This document shows positions 16,387 through 29,403 of a DNA stretch of 64,000 nucleotides, piece by piece (within the stretch, counting starts at the first letter, position 1; each line of letters begins with the position of its first letter). The stretch comes from Rhytidiadelphus loreus (Eukaryota; Streptophyta; Bryopsida; Hypnales; Hylocomiaceae), in assembly GCA_947034895.1 (NCBI GenBank), contig OX344761.1, positions 87,123,447 through 87,187,446 on the forward strand. The letters are read 5' to 3'. The translations under genes were made by a program, and so were the position numbers. Under the pieces are notes generated by a model, which ran no database searches, was not told the DNA's origin, and worked only from the letters and a program-made list of their open reading frames with translations.

Positions 16387-19300
16387 ATAATACTATACAC
16401 ATTTTTTTAAAGCTTTTTGACAAGGTACAATATCTAAAGAATTGAATAACTTATAATTCCTTATTCCGCAAATATGAATTCTATGATTTTTTAAGCTTTG
16501 TTTCAATATAAAGGTTTTCATCTTCTCTATAAGAAATTTATAAGCAATAAATCCATTGAAAATACCTTTCTCAAACTCTTTAATTTATTATAAATATACT
16601 TGTGATGAATAAAAAGTTTTAAAATACATATTTAAATATTAAATTAAATATTAGAAATTAATTAATTTATGAAGTATACTTAATGAATGATGCGATTTCA
16701 AAAAATAAGATAAAATTTTAATTCAAATAATTGAAATTGAAACAAAATTAATTTACATGAAAAATATTGTATAAAATTATAATTATAATTTTTTTTTAAA
16801 TTTTAAATTATATATTCTAAAAATGATAGTTGAATAATGAATATGCTAAAATCATTTAGCAAATGTGATGCACCTTAAAAAATAAAATGTTTCAAACTCT
16901 ACAAAATACAATAAACTAAGTGAATATAATAACAATATTTATTTTGTAAGTAGAGGTTTGATTTGAATGGTATGGTACTTCAAAATTTATAGATTATACT
17001 TATTTCATTCCTCAAATTTAATTGTATTTTGAATATTTTATGGGTTGGAGTTCAATAATATGCATTCACAAGAATGTCTATATTTTATTTTCTTGTTTGT
17101 TGAATTGAATTGGATATACAAAAGTTCATTATATCTTTTAGGCTTTGTAATACATAAATGCATGATAAAGTTAGATTTTTGTATGTACAATTGAGTCCAA
17201 TAATTTTACGATTTTTTTAATCCTAGCAATTTTAGTTGAGATTAAGAGTACTTTGGGAGGCCCTTGTATGCTAAAAAATGAACAAAATTTCGAATTATAA
17301 ATTGCATTGGAATCATATTGAAGTATACTTTGTCATCACTACAAATGTACACATTTGTAATTGAAAATCATAAAAAGAGTTTGGTGTTTTGTATATACTA
17401 TCTATCATTTAGTATTGCCACCATTTGCTAAAATTGCAACTTCTATTTTATATGGTATATATTAGAAATGAGCCTTCACAATTGCCTTAGAGGTACTTGA
17501 TCCCATACCACTAGAATTGCTTGTATCATTTCTTGCTTGTTTTTAACCCTATTGCAACAAATCTTTGACTTTCTTCTAAAGGTTCTCTCCCCGTTCTTTA
17601 TAAAATGGAAGAGAGTATATAGAAGAAATCCAAATTGTTCTTGATTTTGCATTATAAAATTTTACACTTGTAATGGAGTTGAAGTGCAATTCATTGCACT
17701 TCAAAGGCAATTAACAATTTCAAAATCCATTCAAAGAATTCAAGCAGTATGGGATTAAGTATCTCTACAACAATTGCTAAAGCTCATTTTGAATATGCCC
17801 AATCAAATGTGAGTTGTAATTTTGGTAGAATGTGGCATCACTAGATGGTAGATAGTCTATAGGAAAGATTCAAATTTTTGTATGATTCTAAATTTTACAT
17901 GTATATATTTATTATGATACTCAAGTACTCTTTATTACAATTCCAACGCATTTTGCAATATTGGAATTTGTCTATTTTTGAGCATGCTAGAGCTTCTTAA
18001 AGTTTATAAACTTTTCGTTGAAATATGACTGCGAAGAAAATTCATAAGATTATTGAACCCGACTATACAATAAGGATACACAAAAAAAACTTCAAAATCT
18101 CATTATCTATAATTATGAGCAATTATGAAAATTATAATGAAATGTCAAAAAAGAAAAAGCACCTTAAAGAGTGTAGATTAATGCTAAAGCATTTTGTTGT
18201 AGGCCCTTTTTCAACACAAAATGAAACAAGGTTGTTTAATTTCTACACACACCTATTTTTGAATTTGAATTTCTTTATTATTCATTGTTTATTGGATTTT
18301 TTTATTTTTTATGTACTAAATTATACGGAGTAATATTTAATTGTAATCTAAAGTTCAATATCATGTGAAGTCCAAACGCCTAAACCTCCACAAGCAAATG
18401 TTGATGATGAGCCTTTTGCACAAGAAGACATTCATTTGAAAATTTCATCAATATTTTCTCATAAAAGAAAACCAAAACACATGATTTTGTTAACCACATA
18501 TGAAATGCTATTATTTGAAACGAATGTGCTTGATAGAAGTAAATATAAGTTATCCCCAACAACATTTACCATACAATTAGCTTGTGAAATCATTTGGGCC
18601 TTTGGACCTTTGATGGTGATTGTAAAAATTAACCAATCGAATTTTGTGTCACAATTTGTTTGCCAATATAGTTGTAATTTGTATTGAAGGTGAACATGAA
18701 CAATTTTTTAATTATTTGAATTATTTTCTAAAATTAAATTAATAAGGAACAATAATCTCCAAAAACATGACACACTTTGTAGTTTTAAGGATTGTGAGAA
18801 CTATTGACATCTACCCATTCTAAATAATTTTAAGCATAAGTTTAGAAGAGATATTTTTCTAATAGACTTGAATCTACTATTAAAAAAGAATTCCAACAAG
18901 AAGTTAATTCTATGATATGTTGTTATGTTGTGTAGTAGTTTGCAAACAAAGCTCCCTTCAAGGCTTCAACATGCATTTCCACCCATAAAAAGATGTATTT
19001 TGGTGGATCTTTGTTGCATAACCACGAGTCCTTCATATAGTTGTCACAAATGAACATTTGAAAAATTATTATTATTCCTCTATTTATTACAAATCAAAAT
19101 CTCAAAGTGTATATTTATTTTCATGAGATTGACCATTTTTTTATTTTTCCTATTTCAAAAATTATTCTTTGTTTGATATTCCAAGTTTGGATGTAATCTA
19201 CCTAAAGGTTTAAAAATTGGACATTCATCTTTATATTTATTATAAATAATTTTCTAATCTTAAATACTCTAAAATATTTAGGCATATAGAGCCAAGATGA

Positions 19301-21647
19301 AACAAATAGTATTACTCTCTTTTGAAATCACCCTTGGTCCTATGTACAGTCTCAGGAAGTACACAAAATTTACACTCGATCCTTGAGGGATAAAATGTAT
19401 GGTACAATCATCCTACTTTGTTCATAAGATTCTTCAAAAATTAGTGCACTTTGCGCACATAGTATACTTCGTTAAAATAATAGTTTTCAAATCCATCTAG
19501 CACAATGAAAAATAAAAAAGTATATGTACCTATGAAATGTACATCACACCTATATATATATTCAACTTTTAGTTTGAGTAAATCAATTTATCTTAAAGAT
19601 TTTTATTGTAAAAGTTTCCCTTACTTGATTTTAGGTTTGAAAATTTAAAAAAAAATTGTACCAGCACAATCTCATCACTAATAACATTCAAAAAGAATTC
19701 CCATCAATAGATAATATTTTGAATAGCTATTAATACATTACAACTTAAATTATGAACTAAAATAGGTAAAATAGTAATAATTTTTAAATTTTCACATGCT
19801 TGAATATCAAAAAAATTACAACTCAAAATTACATACAAAATTATTGTTTTCATAAAATCTAAGCAACACCACTACACGAGACATGCAATGTCTTTAAAGA
19901 ATCTAATGTATTTAAAAAAATAAAACCATCAATTAATGAAATTATGAATCATGATATAAAAATATTCATATTCCAAAATCACCTAAAATTAATGTTACAC
20001 CAAGATTTAGTTTCAATCTTTGTCCATGATTTTTCAAAAATCTTCAAATCACCCTTAGTAGTACATTGGATACAAAAGAAGGATGACCATACTATGCATT
20101 CATCCTAAAGTGACTTTTTAGATAAAAGACAAACGTCCTATTCATAATTTATATACAAAAAGTTTTTAAATTATTAAAAAAAATCAATTTGAATACTAAA
20201 TATTTTAATGATTAGCAAGTTTTCAATACCGGAGGAATGTCTACAAGCTTATTTGGAACTATATGGTGCCTTGATAATGGTCTAGAATTATTTTGAGGAT
20301 TGAGTTTAGTGCACTTCATGTAAGAAGTTTTGGAATTATTTTGAGAACCAACTTAAGTTGAGTGCAATATGTGTGGAAGAAACATTTAAAATTACATGCT
20401 ACATTTGGACTTTTAGAATAATGCCTCAAAGAATGCCCTCCAAACTCAACTTATTAAGGCACTTACTTACACAAATTCATTGTCCAATGGCAACAATAAT
20501 TTTTTTGTATTTTAAATTAAAAGCTTTCATTGACAAATCTTTAGTGGTGACTACAAAATGATCATTTAGTACAAAAGATCTTGTATTATATATAGAGAGA
20601 AAGGTGAGCTCAATTAGGTGTCACAACAAAAATAATTAGCAACAACTAGTAGTTTCACTTGTCATTCAAATGCAAGAAGAAAAATAATTAACTCACAGAC
20701 TATTAAATTCAATTTTTTTCCCAAATATCATTCAATGAATAGTAGATTTAATAGAACTAATTGTAAAGTCATCTTTTTTCCTCTACCTTATATTTTCACT
20801 TTCTTGTTTAAAATTATGTACATATGAAAATTTATGGAAATGCATATACCCTACGAATATATAATGGCACATCAATAAAATCAACCATTGAAATTATGGA
20901 TTAAGAGATGTGGAGGTTTGAATATAAAAATAGATTCTTGACCTATTTCATTTTTTTCTCTCTTTCCTTTAACCCTAGAAGAATGTTGAGGACATTTTGT
21001 GTGATTTGGATGGTCAACTAGGATTTGCGCATATTAAAGAATGGATAGTTTTCATCCATTTTTGGGTGCAACTTTATTGATGCTATATCCACATCATCGA
21101 GTTAGGTTAAGACATTTTAGATTTTTTTAATTTTTATATGGGGTGGTCTATAAAGAAAATGGTACACTACCCAATATATTTTAGGTCTTTGAGGTTTTTT
21201 TTCCTTAAAACTTGATTTTAACATTAAAATAGATTTATTTTGCTTTTGAGCAAAACTATCAGAAATGAAGCTTCTAAAGTGATATTTCTACTCTACTTGA
21301 AAGTTTTGAAAAAATCCTTAAAATAAACATTTTAGTGAAGTTTGAAGTTGAGGATCTATTACAACATTTTCAAGAATGGAGTGATTTGCATATACTATTT
21401 ATTTACACCATTATGTTCTACACTATAATGTACTTCTATAAATTATGAAAATTTAGATTTTTCTAACATGATTGGTATTTGAAATCTTCAAAAATTCATA
21501 GCAATTTGAAATTTCACCAAAAAATTGGAAAATTTTATGACTAATATCAAACATGTGATTTCATCTCTAAAAATAGAAAAAAATGGATTGTATAAAGTGA
21601 GGGACTTTCAAGTTCAACTACAATGTCATAGGAGCTTTCCTTTTGGG
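16387..21647. other. Very AT-rich gene-poor DNA
   Basis: No gene is supported. A 110-codon open stretch ends at 18687, in frame from about 18352, and begins with a Pro/Gln/Asp-rich, then Lys-rich sequence. It lacks a clear start, and no family is recognised, so it is at best a gene remnant. Other ORFs here are short and low in complexity. Confidence 0.45.
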
Positions 21648-22353
21648 TTAACCTTTAATCCCAAGTGACCAATTTTTGATCACAAACCTTCTTCTTTGAG
21701 TTGGCCATTCTAAAATTTTGAGTTTTGTCTAAAATAAAAATAATTTCCAATAAATAGAGTGCATTATGAATCCAATAGCGTTAGTTTTATTAAATCCAAA
21801 ATTAAACTCTGCCTTATGGAATTTCTTAAAGTTGAGTGGTGATAGCTCATTTTTTGAGGTCAGCCAACCATTGCGATTGAAAAGGGCAAATCCAAGGAGT
21901 TCAAGGAGAAGATAAGTATGCCCATTCTTGTTTTTCTTTCAAACGCTACTCTCATTTTAGTTACCTTTTTGCATTGTAAGTTCTACATGAATTGAAAAAT
22001 CAGGTTAGAATGTTGTGAAATTTTAGATGAGCATTCTCAACTCTCTTGTCATTCACTAAACACAAAAGGTCATCATTTTGAAATAATTCTCACTAAGATA
22101 TGTTCGATCAAAGTATGTTGCCCTATTTTTCCATTGACCCAAATAAAACTTCAAACATAAATATCTACTAAATTGTGTAGGTAAATAATTTGAAAATTTT
22201 CAAGGTGCTCATTATCTCACTCTCAATGTAAACTTCAAGATCCTACAATTCCATTCTATCTAATCTCAAGGAAAAATGAGCAAAGAAATTGCTCAAGTTC
22301 TTGGTAGTTTGGGCCCATTTTGAAAGTCCCCCACTTGGATCATTAGGGGTTAA
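21648..22353. mobile_element. TTAA-flanked MITE (copy 4, 706 bp)
   Basis: The left end is TTAA+CCTTTAATCCCAAGTGA. The right end, read in reverse complement, is TTAA+CCCCTAATGATCCAAGTGG. The inverted ends agree over about 20 bases with few mismatches. Non-coding. Confidence 0.6.
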
Positions 22354-23160
22354 AAGGATGTAACCCCTTTGACCAAGATAGTCACCAAAACTACTCCAAT
22401 TAATGGACCTATAAGGTAGTCTACTCTAAAAGTGACTATGCTCTAAAAAAAATCAAGACACAAAGGGCCATTTTGTTTTCTTCAATGTACCATCAATTTA
22501 CATTTTAGGAGGTGGTCGCTTTTAGTGACCACTGCAACTAATTCCACAAAGGTCCAAATAATATGAAACAACTTGGATTAGATGCCAATTCCATTTTTCT
22601 TCCAACGAAAAATTTACTGAAAATTGTTTCAAGAAATTTAGCTTCCCCGAAAAGGCAATCAGCTCTCAAATTATCTCAAATTATCGCTTTCAAGAGCAGA
22701 CTGCATTCTTTGTCTCTACAGTGGATAATGTAGTCATCCATCTACCACTTTTCGGCCTCATCGTCCTTCAAGGATTATAAATGGCATTGAATACACGGGC
22801 GTCCTTATCTTGATGTTCATTGCTCCACACGAGCATCTGGCTTGGGCACAAAACAATTGTGCTTTCCCGAAGTCCCAATAACTAGCGCAGGCTCCGGAGG
22901 TATCCTGGCATCGACACCTGGATCAAATCGACACGTAGTAATTTCCATTATCCGCCCCCCCTGACAATCAGGGAATCAATCCTGCCTCTGCCACATCAGA
23001 TTCCTCCCCTTTGTCGCGGTGGCAGCCTGAGAGCGAACCTCCTTCCCTCGTGCAGAAAACGTGTTGCCCTCGGACTGGTCCTCCCGCATGTCCGCAGCCT
23101 CCAAATTACGGTACCCAAAGTACCCCACGGTAACTGTACTCGTCTACACAACTCCCCACA
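22354..23160 (+). promoter_or_regulatory. Upstream region of the LEA-like gene with ACGT cores
   Basis: Composition rises in GC from about 22.7 kb. ACGT cores occur at 22933-22936 (cACGTa) and 23059-23064 (ACGTGT, the core of an ABA-response element). These would fit ABA/desiccation control of a LEA-like gene, but function is inferred from motif only. Confidence 0.4.
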
Positions 23161-23161
23161 A

Positions 23162-23170
23162 GTATATATG
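23162..23170 (+). promoter_or_regulatory. TATA box of the LEA-like gene
   Basis: GTATATATG lies about 200 bp before the ATG at 23363, a normal distance for a plant TATA box with a ~170-base 5' leader. Confidence 0.55.
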
Positions 23171-23362
23171 AAGCCCGGCTCTTCTCTTGCTCCAACACTT
23201 ATAGAATCATACAGCTCACGGTGATCGGATCGATTTTTCTAATTTCAGTTCTAGCTTGAGAGTCTTCCATTCAGGTTTTGCAGTCGTCGGTCAAGCTCAT
23301 CGATCTTCTTCTTGCTATTTTTGAGACTAGCTTCCGTAGATCTTTATTTCCAGTCGATCAAG

Positions 23363-24457
23363 ATGCAGAGCGTGACGGACAAGGTGAAGAACGTGTTGGG
23401 AGGTGGACATGGACATGGACAAACCCATGGCACAGGAGGTAAGCTTACGGATTGATACGCACCATTTCTCAGGTCTAGTTTCATCGCATTTGGTCTAGAA
23501 CGAAAGTGGTGTAGTGAAGTATATATCCTTTTTTGATGAACGTATGCAACGAAGTTTTGTGCAATCGCCGAGAGTTTGAGTCGTTTTGTAGAAGTGAGAG
23601 TTTAATGCTACCCTTCCAGAGTTTGGAATGCTAGCTGTGGAATGCTATGTTGCTAGCTCAATATAACCCCTGATTTACAATTTTTCTGTTCTTTTCACCA
23701 GTTGTTGTTCAGAAGTACTGTCTGTAATTTACACTCACTCGGAGTCAAATGGATTGCTTGCATTTCGAATTGAGAATTTGGCATACTCATGTGTGTGTAC
23801 AGTACAGTACAACAGGAGAGATCAGGATATATTGGGAATAATGTACAATTGCAGAGCTTAGCGCATACTTTTGGATTTCGATCGGAGATTATTTTGTTTG
23901 GCATCACTCGATCTAATGCAAGTTACGTTCCTGCAGTGACAGGCACCCACACTGGCACCCACACTGGTACCCACACTGGTACCCACCCCGGAGGTGTTGT
24001 GCAACAGGTCGAGAATGCAGTTACCGGGCACGGCACCCACGGCACCCACGCCGGTACCCACACTGGTACCCACCCCGGAGGTGTCGTGCAACAGGTCGAG
24101 AATGCAGTTACCGGGCACGGCACCCATGGAACCCACACCACCGGCCACGGTCCCGGAACCGGTCTAGGTGCCGGGACGGGCCTGGGAACAACGCACACAC
24201 CCGGAACCGGTCTAGGTACCGGGACGACGCACACACCCGGAACCGGTCTAGGTACCGGGACAACGCACACTCCCGGAACCGGTCTAGGTACCGGGACGAC
24301 GCACACTCCCGGGCACACCGGTGTTGTGGGTCAAGTGGAGAATGCGGTTACCGGGCACGGCACCCACGCCCATGGAACACACGCTACCGGTACTCACGCG
24401 TCCGGCCCCGCTGGGTTGTTGACCAAGGCCAAGCTCAAGGTGACCGGCCATACTTAG
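23363..24457 (+). CDS. LEA-like hydrophilic Gly/Thr/His-rich repeat protein
   Basis: Exon 1 is 23363-23438 (MQSVTDKVKNVLGGGHGHGQ...). The intron is 23439-23936, GT to CTGCAG. Exon 2 is 23937-24457. The product has 198 residues and no Cys. After a short amphipathic start it is built of repeats: TGTH tetrapeptides; three copies of a GVVxQVENAVTGHGTH motif; four PGTGLGxGTTHT 12-mers; then a basic tail KAKLKVTGHT. The MQS...K start and Gly/Thr/His-rich tail resemble group 4 LEA (LEA_1/D-113) proteins, which protect membranes and enzymes during desiccation. Assignment to that family is inference, since the long helical LEA_1 core is missing. The repeats are nearly identical at DNA level, implying recent expansion. 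Antisense frames stay open only because of these repeats. Confidence 0.82.
23984..24360 (+). repeat. In-frame tandem repeats inside the LEA-like gene
   Basis: An 87-bp unit starts at 23984 and again at 24071 with very few differences, with a diverged third QVENAVTGHGTH block near 24312. From about 24200 a 36-bp unit (core CCGGAACCGGTCTAGG) repeats three to four times. Units are multiples of 3, so copy-number change keeps the reading frame. Confidence 0.8.
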
Positions 24458-27034
24458 TTCAATAGACCAGGATGGTAGCTTTGGGGCCATTATCATTACA
24501 GCGCAATGGTCTTGATTGTGAATAAGAACATACCTTGTGATTGATTTTGGGTTCTAAAATTCGTAGATGTAATTTTTTGGTTTTCAGATGGTGTAGATAT
24601 ATCAGTGGCTTTGTACTTACATTTTTACACCTCTGGCTGTTTCATCAACAAGCAATGGAACCACATTTTGATTTTTTTCACGACTGTGTCAAATGGATGC
24701 TGCTCTTATTTATTCCTTATCCCAAAGGAAAAGAAGACTGTTGCAGTGAATGTTTGTGAACACTTTCCTGCACTGCCTTGCTAGTGAAGCGAAGAAGCCG
24801 AAATGAAATCGAATTATTTTATTGATGTCGTCTAAGACTCCAAAGTTTCATAACGTGAGACAGATTGAAGCAGTATCACTATTGTTGCTATCAGAGAGAA
24901 ATTCTGTATCCTTTGTGAGAGTTTTTTTGGTGTGTACCAAGGTTGTATTACTAGCTATCGCTTTGTTAGTTGGCCTAGTGTCAACACTGCAATTTCATTA
25001 CGTGGTGTATAGGTATGTAAACAGACAGACTGATCAACTTGGTTTGCAATTATCACACACTGTACTCATGCAACTGAGTGTCAATTCCCGTGCAATATTG
25101 CTTCAAAATCAGCTAGAGTCAAACCACCCAGAGTCGGACCTCCCATTACCAACCAGGGATGGGTCCAGGACAGGTCCCCGACTGGTACCGCTATTTCCGG
25201 CTAGTTCAAACTTTTCTGTGAACCGCATTTGGGAGGCTGGTTTTAATGGCATGCACGATATGCTAAGCTGCGAGGAACAATTGCTGAATGCCATGTGTTA
25301 AGAGCAGCCCCATAGCAACATGGTGAAGCAACACTGCACCATTGATCTTCTATTAATGAGGAATGTCCTCCATTGATTTTCTGCACAGTGCTGCTTCAAC
25401 ATGTTGCTATGGGGCTACTTTAAGACATGTATTATTTTTGAAATTTGTATGTACGAGCAAGAAGTAGTCTCCCCTATGAGCTGAATTGCATGACTTGAGC
25501 TGTCGGATACTAGTTCGGAACACTTTTTGCCTCTCAAATGCACAGAAATTTCAGATTTGCTAATAAAATTCCGAAAATTTTGCAATCACAATATCTTCTA
25601 TCCCCCTACAGTCACAGGAAAAATGTACATTGCACTCAACTGCTCACCATCTGTTGCAAAGATGCTTAAGTGATTAGGTATGGGTGGTCCGATCCATAGT
25701 TGCATAAATTTAAAATGCAAGGGTTGGGTCCAAGTTTGTTCAGTACTGGTGTTCCACTGGTTTGTACCGGTCTTTGAGTGAAATTTTGGTATATTTACGT
25801 GTAGCTAATATGACGAAACATAACTGACAGTAGTGCCACTCAAATGCAAATGCACACAGCCGGAAACTCTGCAAAACCTGAAATGCCTCATTCTAGCTAG
25901 GCAGCACCGAGGATGGCCTGGTAAGAGAGCAGTCTTTTTTACTTAGGGTTTCATCAACAACAGTAAAAAATGAACACATCTACAACAAACTCCCTCTGTC
26001 CCATAACTTAATACTAGTCCCTTTGGGTTTTTTCATTAGCTCCAAATTATATGTTCCCTTCCCTTCAAACTTGAATCTGTAGTGAATATGGCTTGCTAAG
26101 TACCACATTTATGCTGCAAAGTCAAGCTTTATTCACTATTGTATACCATGACTAAGCAACTTTTGGGCAAGCAACAAGACATGCCTCACTTCAAAGAGAT
26201 TTTTCATTTTCTTTGGTTGCATGCTAAGCAATGGAATCTTGTTTAAGGGTTCATATTTTAATTTGATCATATGATTAGGACTTCTTTTATCTATGCTCGT
26301 GACTATATAAAGATTTGGGGCCAAAAGTAGGAGGACTAAATTGTTTCTGAAAAAGAAGCATTGCGGTCACTGTATGACTTAATTAGAACAAGGGCAAGAT
26401 GGTTTTACACTCGCAAAAAGGTGGTACTAGTGAGATGGGGGGTGCGTGCTAGAGATAGGATCATTTTAGCCTCTTTTTAGCTTGGGAAGAGCACATGGTA
26501 TCTTGAACCTCCATAAGTGCCATTGGATACACATGAAAGTGGTTATGGGTTGATTATAGGATATTTATGACTCCACTCTATAAATGGTTTTGTATTTTTA
26601 GGGCAAAGCACTTTAGAAAATCACAAAAATTATAATTTTAATCAAAAGATTATAATTCCACTTAGATTTAATTTGTGAAATAAGTGCACACCTCTAAAAT
26701 GTCCCTTTTGGAGTTGACCCTAAGATATTCAAATTTTTAGTTTGCATGGTAATAGGCTTGTCTACCATAATTACTTGGAATCAAACAAGTTAGAGAATGG
26801 AACCAAGCATCGAGTGTAGTTAGGTGGTAGATTTTTTAATTCTTGGGTTTTTAGGGTTTAGGATTTAGTGTAAAGAATTATGATAGTTTTTCCCATTTTT
26901 TTCCACCTCTCTTGCAGAAAGAAGGACATGTCATATTAGAGTTAATTGTAAAGTGGTATGAAGTTCCAAGCTAAGTTTAAGCTCTGGTCTCCAATAATAA
27001 ATGCATTGTGGTCCATCACTTCATCAATCTTGAG
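24458..27034. other. Downstream flank of the LEA-like gene and AT-rich DNA
   Basis: 24458-24800 reads as a 3' UTR. A 159-codon ORF at 24822-25301 contains one hydrophobic stretch (a VLLAIALLVGLVSTL segment) but has no recognisable family or splice context, and a foldback element begins at its stop, so it is not called as a gene. Beyond 25.4 kb no coding signal is seen. Confidence 0.45.
25299..25424. repeat. Short foldback MITE flanked by TTAA
   Basis: TTAA+GAGCAGCCCCATAGCAACATG at the left is mirrored by CATGTTGCTATGGGGCTACT+TTAA at the right. Arms of about 30 bases pair with few mismatches around a central AT-rich loop. The whole unit is about 125 bp. Confidence 0.65.
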
Positions 27035-27590
27035 TTAACCCCTAAATGCCCAAGGCCTTTTTGAGCTTCTAAAAATTTGCTCTAAATTGAACAAAAAGAT
27101 AACATTTTGATAAGTTGTATCAATTTTTTAAAATTGTAACCTTACAAATTCAAACAAGACATGTTAGAAATCACATAAGAAAAGAAAACACAACAATATC
27201 ACTTATGGTATCACTTATGGATTGAAAGATTATAATGTTTGATCATGTGGGTGTTAAAATTGTGAAAGTGATTTGAAGTCTTTCAATGCTCTTTTCACAT
27301 GACAAATCTAAAAAGTTGGTCACTAAAAAAATATGAGAATAAAGGGCCTAACATGCACAATCCCATTCAATTTATGGCTTTTCAAAATCTACTTACACAA
27401 AATCTTGAATAGAAAAATCATAATCTATCATTTTTTAAATCGGATTTTTGATGCTAAAAGCCTAAAACCAGACTTCAAAAAGAATTATTCAGAAATACTA
27501 AATATTAAAAATAACAACTTGGTTAGGTTTTATTTAACTTCAAAGTATTGTCAACACCAAAATTTGATGCCTTGAGTATTTAGGGGTTAA
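27035..27590. mobile_element. TTAA-flanked MITE (copy 5, 556 bp)
   Basis: Begins TTAA+CCCCTAAATGCCCAAGGC and ends GCCTTGAGTATTTAGGGG+TTAA. The last ~190 bp recur at 32.15-32.35 kb, which defines a family. An 80-codon ORF inside is low in complexity and is not called. Confidence 0.75.
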
Positions 27591-28004
27591 GCTTTAAATT
27601 GATGGTTCTCATTCTAATTAAGTTACAATCTCTAGTCCCACATATTGCATGCTATTGAGTTATCACTTGTGGAAGCAAAACTAGGGACAAAACTCAAATA
27701 GTTCCATTTTGGATAGTTATAGGGCAAACAATCCATTTCCAACCACTTAAGCAATTATGTATATTTGGATCACATGTCTTTTGAGTGCTGAAATTTTTTC
27801 ATATACAAAAATAGAATTTGGAAGGATTGTACATATTTTTCCAAAATTTATTACACAAAAAATAATTACTATGAATTTTTTAGTAGAAGATTCTCTTTGA
27901 CCTACAATAGTGACATGGATCTTTCTATTCTCATTTTACAAGATTGTGAGAATTCAACTATTGAACGTTTTTGAATGTTTTTGAACGATTTTCTGTCTTT
28001 TTGT

Positions 28005-28571
28005 TTACGTACTTACAGCTTTAGGGCAGAGTCTCTGAAAACAGAATTGAAAAATATGTAGTGTAAGACATTTAGAATTGCAATCAAGAATCGAACAAAT
28101 GGGGATATTTTGTTTTTCATCAACTAGAATCCATTTGCTCTGGCCGGTGTGTAATAGTAGTATTTGAATGGCAATTACGCACAGGATGTGTGTTTTTGTA
28201 AAATATTTGGCATTAATTTGAGCTTTTTGCATGGTGGTTGTCCTTGGTTTTCCATTGACAGGAAATAAGCCTAATTCTGCACCTTCCTCTGTCCAAGAGA
28301 CTGCAAATTGAGATCCATGGCCATGGATTCTTCCATTTGCTCTGGTGTTAGCATAGTAAGTTACTTGAAGGTCAATTGGGCATAGGATGTTTTTTTCTGT
28401 GACACACTTAGCAGTAGTTTGCCCTTTTTGAATGATCATACAACAGGATTGTCCGGATGATTTGCTGTACACGAAAACGGTTAACCCTGGAGCGCTCTGA
28501 TGTCCATTTTCTGGACGATGAACAGATTCAGATCCTTGTTTCTGTCTCATTCCTGCTTGGATGAAAGTCAT
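28005..28571 (-). other. 188-codon ORF containing an internal duplication, partly inside a MITE
   Basis: The ORF has two related segments of about 50 residues: one with QKGQTTAKCVTEKNILCPID and one with QKAQINAKYFTKTHILCVIA. Its first ~30 codons lie in the TTAA element that starts at 28481, so the annotated ATG is probably not original. The duplicated part is denser in coding-like composition than its flanks. No family is recognised; it may be a fragment of a tandem-repeat protein gene or simply duplicated DNA. Confidence 0.25.
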
Positions 28572-29043
28572 CCTAATTTTTGGTGATACTTTATCAAGTT
28601 GTTCTCCTATCCATTGGTTGGATTTGGTGTTACTAGAATATATACATTTCTAAAATTACAAATGTGGAAGTATGTCAAGTGGTCAATTTGCATTGACTTC
28701 AGTTCAAAAATGAGGTCAAAGATGTAAAGGTCACAAAAATTTCAAAAAATCACCATATGAAGAGAACCTTATTTCAAATCCATTCCAACAAGTTTTACTC
28801 AAAAAATGATAGTATTTTACTTGTAATTGAATTTAGAAGGAATTCTGAAATTTTCTTTTCAAAATTTATAGAAAAAGATTGGTGATAGCATTAGTAGATC
28901 TAACCGTACGGATAGAATTTAAAAATCAAAATCTACAGCTTTCATTTGTATACCAATTCCAAAATATTCTTCCAAATTTTAGTTTATAATGATTTTTCTC
29001 AAATCGTCAATTTTGGAGATGAATCCAGACGTTTAGGGGTTAA
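28481..29043. mobile_element. TTAA-flanked MITE (copy 6, 563 bp)
   Basis: The left end is TTAA+CCCTGGAGCGCTC followed by a GTCCATTTTCTGGAC hairpin core. The right end is CCAGACGTTTAGGGG+TTAA. The left ~70 bp match the element at 39184-39412, including 'ggacgatgaacaga'. Confidence 0.65.
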
Positions 29044-29403
29044 TATTTAGTACGGTCCATTTTATTTATCATTGGACACTCTAATTATTTATCAACTTTT
29101 ATGTAGCAAAAGGTAGTGATCGGTGGTGGGATTCAAAGTGTTGGAAATGATGCAAGTTTGGGATCCTGTGTTGAGGCAACCTGGACAATATATTTGAATG
29201 GATTATTATGGTGGTACTTCACATCACTTTTATTCCTGTGGAGATATTTTTACTCGTTGTTTGCTTTTGTTGTTTTCAGTGTATGATTTTATGAATATCA
29301 TGAATCATATTCTTCATAATGAGGAGGTTATCTACCGTAGTATAATTAGATGCTTTCTTATCACAAAATAATCAGGATACAACATGGCAAGAATACATAG
29401 AAT

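Noticed and set aside
14752..22353. Idea that the AT-rich Asn-rich block is a giant-virus insertion
   Set aside because: No viral hallmark gene, dense ORF packing or other viral signature is seen; AT-rich composition alone is not evidence.
23858..24496. Long antisense ORFs (up to 131 codons) across the LEA-like gene
   Set aside because: They are open only because the sense repeats are multiples of three with few T-rich codons; the products are repeat shadows (Pro/Val/Cys), with no independent start or splice signals.
24822..25301. 159-codon ORF with one hydrophobic segment
   Set aside because: No family, no promoter or splice context; it ends at the start of a foldback element.
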